From positions 372,001 to 436,000 of the forward strand of contig MU385868.1 of assembly GCA_022497145.1 (NCBI GenBank): a stretch of 64,000 nt of DNA, written 5' to 3'. Shown here one piece after another: positions 24,926-36,862 of the stretch (position 1 is its first letter; every line of letters begins with the position of its first letter). This DNA comes from Rostrohypoxylon terebratum (taxonomy: Eukaryota; Ascomycota; Sordariomycetes; Xylariales; Hypoxylaceae). The notes beneath the pieces are model-generated. The model had not been told where the DNA came from. It ran no database searches and saw only the letters and a program-made list of their open reading frames with translations. The position numbers were made by a program, and so were the translations under genes.

Positions 24926-24960
24926 TACCTACCTACCTACCTACCTACCTACCTACCTAC
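24926..24960. repeat. TACC microsatellite
   Basis: Nearly nine copies of the tetranucleotide TACC. Shorter TACC/GGTA runs occur throughout the intergenic DNA, including inside the intron of the gene at 28775-30029. Confidence 0.95.
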
Positions 24961-25936
24961 ACGCTTGACTACCTAGTAGTAGACAGGTAGTGCATGGATT
25001 GCGATTGCAAGCCATTCATTCCATAGTCCATTAGGGATCTCATTTGGTAGCAGCGGCTCACGGTGATTTCTTTCATTGGAATCCCTTTATGGCTCGGTGA
25101 TCTCGATCTTAATGAGAGTCCTGTCTCCATCTATGGCGCCCTCTTCGCATATCCGCTGCGGGACGCAATGGCGGGCACGTTAACACCCCGGTGAGACGGT
25201 CTAGCGCCGCCTCGGAGCGTGCCAAGCACGACGACAACAAGTAATTCCGCCCTCTTTTAAAGGAACGGAACCTGTATTCGTCACGTAAAGGAAACTTCGA
25301 AAAAAAATTAGAGCGGCAAAACGACGAAGGGTTATTGAGGACAAAGAGTCGGATAGGGCACCACAAAGAGTCATATATTTCATCGCCGAGACCTAGAACT
25401 AAGGGGAGGAGAGCCAAAATTATACCTTTCCGCGCCGCTCATGAGCTTGCTTAACTTGCAAGCCTTGTTGAATACGCTCAAGTACCACAAGACCAAGCGA
25501 CCTATCGACATTTTCTCGTCGGGCGTTGTAACTCCGGTGGGGAAGAAGCGGGAGACGGTCGCGAAGGCTTGAGCATGACGCCACTTGTAAAGAGATTCCC
25601 GTTGGTTTCATATTTATGGTATCTTTGTTTTCCTATTATTACTGTAGGCTAAGTGGCTGTCGATACATTTCCTTTGTGCGATAAAATGAATTGTTTATCT
25701 CTGTATCACAACAGAGAATAATAGTTTAGACACGATCATTCAGAGACAATCCAGGTATTCCCAATACAGAGATACAAAGGTACATTTATTACTGTCGAGG
25801 GTTTACCTAAAACATCTTGCATAACAGTTCCACGAATATGGATTATCTGTGTCTTAGTTCATCGCGGAGAGGTAGGGCATGGGTATGGTGATGTTCTGAA
25901 GGTGTCGCACAGCTAGTTAACTGATATGTTCTTAAC

Positions 25937-27493
25937 TTACAACTTGATAGATACATTCCACGTGTCTAATGCGACTGCGAGGATCGTTAATACGGCACCG
26001 TATCCTACCAATATCCCCATCGTGATGGTTGGTCCGACATCTAGCGTAGGCACGGTCATATTGACCAACCCCGTTAACAGATTTGCCACCAGGAAAATCG
26101 CCAACCCATTCCTGTTAAATGACCGAAGAACCCTGCTAGTAGCCGTCTCGTAAGCCGCACGCTCGGATTTGATATCCGTAGCGTTGTAAAATGACGGGAA
26201 GAAAACACTCTCGATAGCGCAGCATGCAAAAAGCTGCGCGGAATTAAATGCCGCGATCCATAGAATATATGGCAGGTTAGCTATTCGCCGAGACACGTCT
26301 AATCCTAGGCCGTATGAGTAGTTTGTGGCGAAGAAGTATAAGAGTGTCCAGATAGAAGTCCACACGGCCATGGTCAGGAGAAGGGTGATTCTTTGAGAGC
26401 TGTTGCTTGTTCCGCTGCGTGGATTGATACTTCTAGGAAGCACAAACATACCGGTGTCCTGACCAGCTAAGAAAATGGCAAGGTATCCGCAGAAGCTGCA
26501 GATACCCTCCCTGTTCATGGAAAAGAAGTCGGTTCGCGGCGCGACGAGAATGAAGGCTTTCAAACTTGTACTCTCGAGTACGGCTTGGTAGATAACCCCA
26601 AGTATGATAGCCAATGCCGCGTAGGACGGGATAATCTTTAGCGCCGACTGGAAAAGTGCGACAAAGGGAGGAAGAAAACCCAACGTAAAGAAGAAGTTCC
26701 AGTGAACGCCGTATTCAGTCACATGCTCTGCATAGTCGAGACCTTTGACACTTATGAGGCGTACGACCCCAAGGACTAGAAGAGGAAGCGAATGCCGTGC
26801 CGAGTAATATAGTCTCTGTAGCAAAGGTGTCGTCCGACCCTCGGCCCTTTCCTTCAGAACTGGCCGAGCGGCAACTATGCCAGCGGAGTAGACGAAGGAG
26901 CCGACGCCCACATCCATCAATGAGGTGCCCCAGGTCTCGACCTTGGCGAATCTGCGAGGGAACAACCGAAAGTCTACTGCCAAAATTGCCAAGCACGTAA
27001 TGACCAACATGGAACCTCGATAGGTTGTCAAGAAGGGCTTGGTAGATAGGACGCTGAGAGCGCCGGATGATTTCTGGGTTTGCGCATTAGGAGGGAGCTT
27101 GGGCTTTTTTCTTGATAAGGCGGGATTTGGCGGAAGCGCATAAATGAAGATAGCAGGAACGAGAATCAAGCCGCAAAGTAACAATGTTGAATTCGCATAG
27201 AGCGTAATAGCAAGTAATACGGCCACAACATTGAGGAAGAAATCGACTAGGAAACTCAAGGCTTTATATGGCTTAAAGAAGGACTGGCGCGATTGCAAGA
27301 TAGACCATAGGGCAAAGGCGATCTAGTCAAGTTCTAGTTAATTGGAGAGTCATACCGTGAGCATCTCTGAATTTGAGGTCTCACATACAGGTCCTACAGT
27401 AACCACATTATTGATCTCGGTGACCGAGCCTCCTGTTAGGTTGGATACGAAATCCTCTTTCAACTGCTTGTAACTTGTCGCATTGGAGCCCAT
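25937..27493 (-). CDS. gwt1: GWT1, glucosaminyl-phosphatidylinositol inositol acyltransferase
   Basis: Two exons: 27389-27493 and 25937-27322, with a 66-bp intron (GTATGT...TAG). The protein is 496 aa, close to yeast Gwt1 (490). GWT1 adds an acyl chain to the inositol of GlcN-PI in the ER, an early step of GPI-anchor synthesis, and is the target of the manogepix class of antifungals. Exon 1 encodes MGSNATSYKQLKEDFVSNLTGG; exon 2 continues with ALWSILQSRQSFF and then many hydrophobic segments. Family landmarks are VDFRLFPRRFAKVETWGTSLMDVGVGSFV, HWNFFFTLGFLPP, NREGICSFCGYLAIFLAG and the C-terminal NRNGLAIFLVANLLTGLVNM. Residues between the second and third hydrophobic segments are Pro/Lys-rich (PPNPALSRKKPKLPP). 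The C-terminus ends VSIKL. GPI-anchored proteins such as the GH76 enzyme at 62085-63776 depend on this pathway. Splice junctions restore the expected N-terminus, so the model is firm. Confidence 0.96.
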
Positions 27494-28774
27494 TTTTTCC
27501 CTTAGCTCAGAGGTTCGCGAACGAGCATGAAAATGAAATGAGATGTAGTAATTTGGGCAGGGTTGACTATGGGGAGAAGATTAGCATCGCAACAATAGGG
27601 AAGGAATATATATATATATTAAACAGATGTCAACTCGTTAGCTCGTCAACTCGTCAACGCGATATGTGCTGAGACCAGGTGTCCTGGTATTTCTATGCGA
27701 AGTATTGGATGTGATGTGTTGTCATAAAATAAAAACAGCTTCCGAGGTTTGGAGTTTGGAGTTTGGAGTTTGGAGAATTGAATTATTACTAGGTAATTGA
27801 TTGGATCCAATATCTGCCTACACTACTACATCCATTAGGTGGTATTAACCGGGGTTATCGGCCCTGTAACCTTGTAGCCTGCGCCGAATTAAGGTAGGGT
27901 TAGCCAATCATGTGCGGCTGAACCTTGCTTATTAGTCATCGACTGTTTTCCCATTTCTTGCTTATGGCTTACGTCATCATGGAATTTGTAAAATGCTGTG
28001 TTGAAGAATACATGTAATACTGCTGTATTAGTAATAGGTATTATCTAGTATTACCTAATACCTAATATGTAAATAACAAATACTTTACCCCTTTTTTTTT
28101 CACTAGAAACTTCGACAAGTCAACATCATAAACTTGTCTCGGACGACCTTTCCAAGGCATTTCAGGGAACAAACGCTCCTGATCATTTGCTCTATATTGT
28201 GTGAGTTATATGAATTGAATTGATTTTTAAGGATGTTGTGGCGATCAAAAAATATCTCTTTGTTATCAATCTCTCCCGAGAACCCGACCCCTTATTCTCC
28301 TTTACTCAGTTGAGATTATTGATTGCCCAGTCTGGTCTAAGTAAACGACGATAAATATAGATTCTCTTTATCTTGGAGATACGGGTCGCCTAAAGCTACC
28401 CGATCGAAAGTATGTGTGGATGACGGACTCTAGCCTTCGCCACAATTTATACAAGAGCTAGGAGACATATGTTGTTGTATACCTGACGTAATTGCGGTTA
28501 ATATGCGCCGCTCCTTTGATTTTGACATGCCGCGTCTCTTTTTGGGCGGGTAGAAGGAAGAAGGGACAAAAGGTCTTTGTGCTTTTGATCTATTCATAGA
28601 TAAATGCTCTTAAGGCAAGCCCCGCCGCGGGATGTTAGCCAGACCTTTCGGCCGAACAACTCTTTTCGCAACTAACTACCAGACGGTTTTGCAGAGAAAC
28701 ACCTCCAACTTGAGAATTCAGATTATCGCCAACATCCAACATTCAAGAATTTCTCGCTGGCATACTCAGATCCA
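27494..28774. other. Divergent intergenic region
   Basis: Shared upstream region of GWT1 (-) and the unknown gene at 28775 (+). It contains a GTTTGGA tandem run (27746-27775), AT/TA-rich stretches near 27607-27620 and 28020-28100, and single ACCTAA/TACCTA motifs. No open frame worth annotating. Confidence 0.5.
27746..27775. repeat. GTTTGGA x4 tandem run
   Basis: Four perfect 7-bp units between GWT1 and its divergent neighbour, within likely promoter sequence. Confidence 0.9.
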
Positions 28775-30029
28775 ATGACAAGCAATGTAAACATTTTGGG
28801 GCGCCCGAGTCTGGAGCCTCTGTGGACTAATTATCGGAACCATGGCGGCTTTCCTAGTACGGTCTTACGACCGACTCCTATTCATGCAAGCCTAACTCCG
28901 TCACCTCTATCTCCAAAGAGCCTTCCAGGTCCCAGCCCGGTTCACCCTGTTTCATATGATAAATCGATGCGGAAGCAGGATCGGGCCCTCGTTGATAGCT
29001 TCGATCAGAGATCTCGCCACATGGTCAACTCGGCGCCTCTGACCCCAATACACGAGCATTCGCCGTCGCCCTTGGTTGCGAGGCTCGAAAAGATCAGCAT
29101 ACTACCGCCGATGAGTATCTCTCATGGTCTCTCAACGCCTGCCTCTCCCGGTCTTTCTCGGAGAAACAGCTTAGAGCCCCCTCAATCCTATTATCGCGAT
29201 TTGTCGCCGGTATCTTCGCGAAGGAGTTCAACTTCGGAGGTCCATGATCAACTTCGGAGCTGGGGCCACGTTTACTACGGTAATGCAAAAACAGCCGATG
29301 CCTTTATCATCGCTAGGCCCCTGCGCCGCCGTAGCAGCGATTCTTCGACGGAGATTATGAGAGCAGAGTCTATGAAAGCGACAGCGGGCGCGCCGGTGAA
29401 AAATCGACTGACTATCCGCGCCATTGTGCGACCTCGAGCCCTGGATAGACCGGCATTTCTGATCCAGCGTAATCTAGATATTGACGAGCTTCGAGCGGCG
29501 GTACCAGATCCGCCACCACAATCTCAAATTAACGGAAGTCCGGACGAGTGGCGTCGCCCCAGCCTCCTATCAGTGTCGTCCCATAGCGCAACCCCACCCC
29601 CAAGGTCAAGACGTTCCAGTAGCGTCCGCTCTGGAGCACTGCTGCGATCGGGTACCGACAGCTTAGACCTTGATAGCCTAATCAGAGATGCCAAAGCAGT
29701 ACCTATCCGTGAGTACCATAATTCCAATTGCTCCCCATTTCTATCGGAATTCTTCGGATTGAGCACTCATACCTACCGACCTACCTACCTACATGTATCT
29801 GCCAATGCTAATAACACTCATTTGTGCAGATCTCAAGTATGTACGCGCATACCTACCTGTCGTCGCGGCATTACTAGTATCTGGTCACGTCCACGAGGGA
29901 GATATCGTTTACTTACCAATGCCACATGCTGAATCATGGCCGCAGACGGCTCAGTACGTGTACACAGGACAGGGCGAGTTGACAGACGCAATTAGAGAGA
30001 ATATATTGTATCTAGCTGGGAAGGTTTAA
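28775..30029 (+). CDS. Fungal protein of unknown function with a conserved-looking C-terminal segment
   Basis: Two exons: 28775-29708 and 29830-30029. The 121-bp intron (GTGAGT...GCAG) contains TACC repeats. The protein is 377 aa. I do not recognise a named family. Residues 1-310 are low-complexity, rich in Ser, Pro and Arg, with several RRxS sites (RRNS, RRSS) resembling basophilic-kinase targets, and one more ordered stretch, WGHVYYGNAKTADAFIIARP (about 169-188). The C-terminal 65 residues are compact and hydrophobic: KYVRAYLPVVAALLVSGHV, then EGDIVYLPMPHAESWPQTAQ and a closing amphipathic helix AIRENILYLAGKV. The correct splice produces this contiguous segment, which supports the intron. 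The mixture of a disordered N-terminus and an ordered C-terminal block suggests a regulatory protein, but no function is claimed. It is transcribed divergently from GWT1. Confidence 0.72.
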
Positions 30030-33000
30030 GCGGGTAGGTAAGGTAGTACCTATTCATGTTATTATTCGTGGTCTCTTTCTTGTTTCTACTTGGATGGAAA
30101 GTGGGGTTTCGAAAACCGTATATGTAGGTCTCAGTCCATAAACGTAAATACTACACCGTACCTATGCATTTCAAGTTCAGTATCGACAAGGAAACATGAT
30201 GGAGACCTCACTTTGAACTCAGGTACCTAATTATGCAAGTGATGTATGGCTTTCCAGGCATCCCGCATGGGGTAGCGTAGTTGAACTATGTATGAATATC
30301 ATTACCTACCTAGGTAATGGTAACCCATAAACATGACAACGTGGAACCGCGGTCTTTGACTCATTTTGTTCATCATGGGTAATCGGGGTAATAGTTAGCA
30401 AACCCAAGCAACGGGTTGTTGATTACCAATATGTGTATAAGTTTGAACCACTTGTAGGCCATGAACAAAAGCAAAGACAAAGACAACTCTGTGGGGATGC
30501 TCTGAGAGCGTCCGATTACAAATACTATAATATTGGTGCGTCCCGGTGGCGTGTATCAGCCCAGAGAGTGCAATCTTCAATTAAATAGGTCCGAGATTGC
30601 TCACCGAAAACCCGCCACGGTATTTATAGTGGCTAGCATATTCCCTGATCAATGTTTCCAGTATATGATTTTGCTCATCTATTCCATACTCGCCGAGAAA
30701 TAACATTCCATAATCCCACCCCAATCTATGAGGACCATGTATAGGTACTTCTGGTAAGTACCCAACCATCTAATAGATATCAGAACTTAAGTAGGTTATG
30801 TAGGTAGTACTTACTTATTATTTATACATCCCACGTGTTTTAGTTAGTTCATGGTTCTAAGCTTCAGTGTTACACGGCAGACAAGTGAATTGACACATGC
30901 AAACACATATTTTGGAAAAGGATCGACGTGGTTCACGAAAAGTTTGAAAGGAGAGCCGTGATGTCGGGTATAATAGTCGAGTGAACCAGTAAATAGACGA
31001 TTACATTCATTCATTAGGTAGTACCTATCTCCCAATTGGAAGTTGGGAAATCGCAATATTTCCATTCGTATTAGAAATATACCTTGATCGCTATATAGTT
31101 GCTTGCAAGTCGCAGACCGCACTGCTACAGCCGCCCGAGTTGAATAGGTATGTATCTACGTAGGAGTTCATTTTGAATTAGGTTAGGGCATTAATATAGA
31201 ACCACCGAAAGCAATATAACTTGTCCTAGTTGATTTGATGGCTAAATTTCTATAATACTTCGGACCTATGTATACATCCATGGATGAGGAAATAATTCAA
31301 CAACTTTTACTTTGTCAAACTATCACCCTGTTTATGCATGATACCAGGCAGCCACATGTTAGGATAACGTAAGGGGTCTTTCTACCAGATGGTCGCTAGT
31401 TGTGGATATACCTAGGCTTTTACGTTGATAGATATCTCAAAGCAATGCTATCGCGAGTTTACCTATAAAAGTGCCTACCTAGTACCTACTTATTATACAC
31501 GCAATGCCCACAGCAGTTTTTAAACAATTAAGTTAGGTACATATTAAATACTAAGTAAGCACCAGTACTTATTAAACTACTTAACCCGAATTTTTAATTT
31601 TAACTCGGTCAGTTAAACGACACTCGTTTCCAACGTGGAATATACAGGCGACATATTAGCCTTTTGTATTAGGTTAGGTCTCGTGGATTTAGCGAAACTG
31701 GGACCGAGACTGAATTTTATTGCCTCGAAATATTCTTAGCATTGGAAAAACTGATATCACCGAAGTAGTCGACGTAAGAGATATTATAAACTACCTACAC
31801 GCGTCTACTTAGCTACCTCTAGTAGGCGCTGGGTACTAAGGCTACTTGTTGACATGGCACGCTACCTCATTGATTCTATATATCATAATGTACCACCTGG
31901 CAAGTGGTAATTGTAAGTATTGTTGTGACAGCTTCCCCCCTTTGTTACATATGACTTGTGACGCAAAATTTAAACGCAGGACTCGGTAAGACTATTTCCA
32001 CCGCGGGTTAATTATCAAGCCCTATTCTTAGCCTGGCTGCAAATATTACATATGTCGAGGCAGTAACTATGTGGATTATCAAGGTATAACTCCACGCTGT
32101 GGAAATAAGAGTATTCGTACAATGGATGATAAACGAAGATCATTTGCAACCGTTGTGACCACTTCTCCCGCTAGGAGAAAAAGGAGGCGCGCATCTCCCA
32201 CGGAATCGGTAACTAGCGGGAGCTGCAACAGCACCGGACCATCTCCGTAAGTAGGGAGCCTTACTTATCTACTAATATAAGAGGTAGGTAGACAATCAAG
32301 CTGTCCAGCATTTCCCACACGGATTACTTAACAACTCCACACGTATTAATTCTCCACGAGCTCAATATTATCACCGGTAGTAAAAGTATGTGCGTATACA
32401 CGCATCCAGACATGCGAGACAATATGTTATAAGCTGGATTGTGTCTATCTAGATTAGGTAGGTACCTAGGACCTAGGTAGGCAGGTTGAGCGAACCGCGT
32501 CGTAGGTACCGACTTGCGACTCTGCGGCGGTACATGATGTCGCCGGATGTCGTTCCCCGGATTGATCTCCAGAGGTCTAGATCGTGCTCTAGGTCTATCT
32601 AGATCCTCGCTTGTTCACCCGCACATACAATCACCCACAGTCCGCTGGACGGTCCCGCGAATCTGGGTCGGCTACGATAAGCTTATTGCCATCAACAGAT
32701 CGTGTATTAGCTTGTCGTCAGTGCTCTCAGGGTACCTACCTAGTACGTACATCTCACTCCTTATATGATATGTGACGACACCACCATGCCGTCACAAGTC
32801 CGGGGTAAACATCAACGACATATGTACCTACGTAGGTAGGCAAGCATCGATTGCGTTGATCTAATTAGCAAAGAACTTACCGACCTCGTTACAAGTAGGA
32901 ATTCCTGTTCTTTTTTTACGCTTATTTTCTTAAGGTGGCTCCGATTACGTACCTAGGTAGTTAATAAGTACAACAAAGTATCCGAATAAATTTGAGGAGC

Positions 33001-34594
33001 GTGTTCGTTCCCATTTCACGACGAGCGAAGGAGCGCAGAGAGAAGCTGGACCGTCGGTGACACTACCTAAGAACAGTCCATATCCACTTGACGGAAACCC
33101 CAATGGGCGTGACAGCTTGATCTTTGTGGATGGAAGACCCCTTATTTGTGTTTAATGGCCAACTCCATTAACGTAAATCCACGTCGAGAGGTGCGAGTGA
33201 AAGGATGCATGACCTTTAGAATCGAAGGCTAAACGGAGTATTGCGGAGTCAAATCAGATTCGATCGAGGTATGGGAAGAAATACCTACTACTAGGTACTA
33301 GGAATGGGGGTATGTTTAGGCAAGGCACGGCACCCCCAACTTATGTAGGTGCGAAGATCCCTGAACGATTGCGAGGGTTACACCAAGGCCGTTACGATGA
33401 CGGCTCTTTGCCTCTTCTACATAATCTGTATTTCGTGCATGGCGTGAGTGTACCGTCAGGGATCGACTATAAGGATCTTCGGGGCCATGTCCGCCCACGA
33501 CGCTATAACATAGCCTAGGGCCTAGCTTCTGCTTTCTACTTGCGGGTCGGTAGGTAGCACGCTCGGAGGAGACGCTGCCAGGTGGCCACTACTGTAATAC
33601 TGCTACCCCCGTAACCACCCAGCCACCTAATGTACCCCGGCAGTAGGTAGATGACAATGAGTGGCGGTGGATTTTAGCGATTCGTCGTTCTGCTGAAAGC
33701 TAACTGATTAGTACCTGTCGTCGAGAGACTACTACTGCTAGAGAGACCCTCCGAGAGGAGACGAAGGAGACTGGATTAGTATTGGCATTATGCGTCTTTG
33801 CCGCATCGAAGCAGTCGTTACTCGTTCGGTAACCTAGGACCTAGGTAAGTGAACTGGACGTTTCAGCATTTGCGCACACGAGACCTATACTACTGTGGTC
33901 CTTGTGTGTGGTCTCTGTGTAGTACCTACTAGGTAGGTAAGTGTTGCGCTTGCGTACGTACCTAATACCCATGTACGGAGACACGTACATATATGTAGGC
34001 AGGCATGTAATAAAAGGTACCTGTTCAATCTAGATATGTACATGTATAGGTAGCGATGGAGCACGCGAGGACTACCACGTTGTGTCTCGGATAGGAATAG
34101 GAGGCCGGGTGGACCACGCCGAGTTGATCCCCCGAAGATAATCTCGATCGGACTCCCTCGCACGAGATTAATTGAGATTTCGAATCCAACCCTCTCTTTT
34201 TTTTTCTGTCGTCATCATGATGGCTTCGCGCATCTGTCGGGAAATTTGGAGATATACGATACCTCACTCCTCACTCCTCATTTCTCATTCTTCACCTGTC
34301 GGTTACGCTTACCTACTACATACCCACCTGCCTAATACCTCGTATGCACTCGACTGCTTGGTGACTGTGGAGCGATGTGCCATTGGGCTTCCCCAGCCTG
34401 CCAGCCCTTCGTATTCTCCCGTTACGATATGACCGTCCAACAAGATGTGAGATGATGAGAAGATAGCCTCATCAATAGCATGATATGTAAACGCACAGCG
34501 ACACGATTCCTATTCTGGGACGAGCTAGAGGGGTTTCGATAGATTCCCTAGCGTAGCTGCATGCGAGTATACGCCCCCTCGCTTTCTCCTTTAC

Positions 34595-34650
34595 CCTTAC
34601 CCCCCCCTACTCCCCTACTCCCCTACTCCCCGTACCCCTACCTCCCAAGT
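34595..34650. repeat. Pyrimidine tract with CCCCTACT units
   Basis: C-rich tract with three near-perfect TACTCCCC units followed by degenerate CCCCTACC, inside the 30-39 kb desert. Confidence 0.8.
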
Positions 34651-36650
34651 CCCACCCTATTTGTAAAGTCGTGCATGATCGTAGACGCAGGTCCGAGAAG
34701 ATGGGGTTAAGCGCGGCTCGCGAGGTTGCAAATCGTCCAGGGTTCGTTTTAATGTGGTCCATGACTAGCGCAACGTCTTGGAACACTGTGGTTCCGGTAG
34801 TACCGCAGATGAACTTGGAGGGAAAAAGAGAAGAGGGGTCGTTGAAGTAGCGTCGCTCCCCACATTATATATGTACTTTGGAGGTCGCTTACTTGGGCGT
34901 CGCAGATAACTAGGAGGTAGCTACATAAGTGGGATGGAATATCGAATGTCTCGAGTGTTGGCATTTTGAAAATGTGGTGCAATGTGCAAATGTACAAATG
35001 TACCACCACAGACGCAGTGTATATTTGTCAATTGCTCTAAGGCTAGCTAGATGAGGGGGGGGAACTAAGAACCCGGAGAGAAAGAGGGTACGATGTCGAT
35101 GTCTCAGCCCTGAAAAACGGATGTCAGGCTAAGATGCTGCAGTGTACCTACGGTGCTTATATAGTATACCTACTAGGACTGATTGGATAGTCGATCGCCT
35201 CACCGTTCATAACGCCGCGGGCGAGGTCATTCTTTATCATACCTGAGCCTTGAACTTTTGCTTATGTATAAGACCTAGGGGTATGTATCACGCAGTGGCA
35301 TGGTAGATATTGTCATAACTAGCTCAGTTAGGTAGGTAATTGTCTAGTTAAGTCCATACTGCGTTGGTATATAAGTACGCAAACTTGCTGAATATAAAAG
35401 TAAGTAAGTACTTAAGTAGTATATACCTACATACCTATGTAAATAGCTGCCGTACACACGGTATAAACCCCTCCATAACTTAAGAGGTCTCCCAGCCATT
35501 TTGACTTGTTTAGTAATGCGGTACGTATTCCGCTGCTGTGATCGACGATCGAGGGGGATTCCTTGGAGAGATCACTTTAGGATCTCAAACTAGCAGGGTT
35601 CCGGAGGTTCCAATGGTTCGTTGCCGGGATCCTGTGGTGAACTCGACCATGGCTGGTAATCTCTCGTCAGCCCTTTTCTTCTGTCTTTTACCTGGTTCAG
35701 TAAGTTCGTCTCACGCGAAGAATCTAGATCAGGATCGTGACCGTAATCCTTTTTTCAGATCTCGTGGACATGTATCGTATCTAGCTCTAACAGAAGGTTT
35801 CTAACCGCTCTTGTGACTGCTTAAATACCCCTTTTGGATCTCCACGTCTCCGTAATCCTTTAAACCCACTTCCAGGTATGTGCAGCATGGAGGCATGCCA
35901 CGATCGTGCTTGCGCCTAGTGGGTTATCGCTAATGCCGGCAACGAGAGCCCGCGAGCGATCGCGATGTGAAGTTGGAGGTTATAATCGAACATCTTAAGA
36001 CTTAGTGGTGAGGGTAAGGTAAGGTAAGCTAAGGTAAGCCATGTTGCCCCCTCCTCCCCCTTTTTCCCAACGCATTAATGTTGTGGCGCATTGGATGCGA
36101 GTGATATCGCATTGGTGGAGGTCCGGTGGGCGTCGGCTTATACGCTAGCAGCTCCTATATTCCGTATAGCATTTCGTGGATACCTAGGTAGGTACTATGC
36201 AACTGGCTGCCGTTTGGTTCAAGATTTGTTGGTTGTACATACATGAGCTGCGGTAACACATAATCATCAAAAAGCTGGACTATGTAAGAGCCCGTCTACC
36301 TGTGTCCGACCTCGCCAAGACATGCAGGTAGCTTCTCCTGGTAACAGCTTAGGTACCTACCTGTAGATGAGCAGGGAGCTTCTCTTAATCTCCTAAATTG
36401 GGCTCGCACAAACCGCGGTGATGGGATCTTTGCCTTTCCCCCTTTTAGGTCACTTATATGCAACCATGGTAACACAGCCAAAGTCAGACAACCTCCTGTA
36501 CCTGCAATGGCCGTCACAATTCTCCGCCGTACGAGCATACTTATCTGCGTATGCGTATGTACATGTACATGCTGTTCACCTACCTCATACACAGTACGTA
36601 CATACCTACCTACATACCTAGGTACCTAAGGCATAAGCTGTCGATGCCTC

Positions 36651-36668
36651 TATATATATATATATATT
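36651..36668. repeat. TA dinucleotide run
   Basis: Nine TA units followed by TT and an A-run in the 30-39 kb desert. Confidence 0.9.
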
Positions 36669-36839
36669 TAAAAAAAAGCCGGCAGGTCGTTGTTAGTCGT
36701 CAGCTGTTAGTCGCCATGTGACGATTCAGCTACTGTTATAAGTATCGTAGCCTTACTCTGTATCGGATAATGTAATCTAGATTAAGATGTAGCTAGACAA
36801 GCGGTAAGGATATACCTAGTAAGTTGAGTTATTACATAT

Positions 36840-36862
36840 ACCTATACCTATACCTATACCTA
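36840..36862. repeat. CCTATA tandem run
   Basis: Nearly four copies of a 6-bp unit ending in CCTAGACC, a drifted form of the CCTAGG-type repeats. Confidence 0.85.

Larger units (their letters stand above)
19250..25936. other. 6.7-kb gene-poor region
   Basis: No credible gene, although frames up to 153 codons occur (for example 22546-23007 minus). The first 1.5 kb probably carries the KIN4 promoter and leader. It contains a 238-bp inverted-repeat element (21516-21753), GGCGACA units (20733-20759), CCGCCAAA units near 22345-22370, AGAGTCC units (22631-22659), CCTACGT units near 23037-23060, and a TACC run (24926-24960). Two adjacent Arg-rich minus-strand frames at 25109-25611 were considered and rejected. 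Confidence 0.5.

Noticed and set aside
25109..25611. Two adjacent minus-strand frames that could be joined by a 45-bp intron
   Set aside because: The supposed intron is very short, has a weak donor and no branch site, and the peptide is Arg-rich without recognisable features.
32971..33160. Open frame of about 60 codons without an ATG
   Set aside because: No start codon, no splice signals, and no recognisable content.
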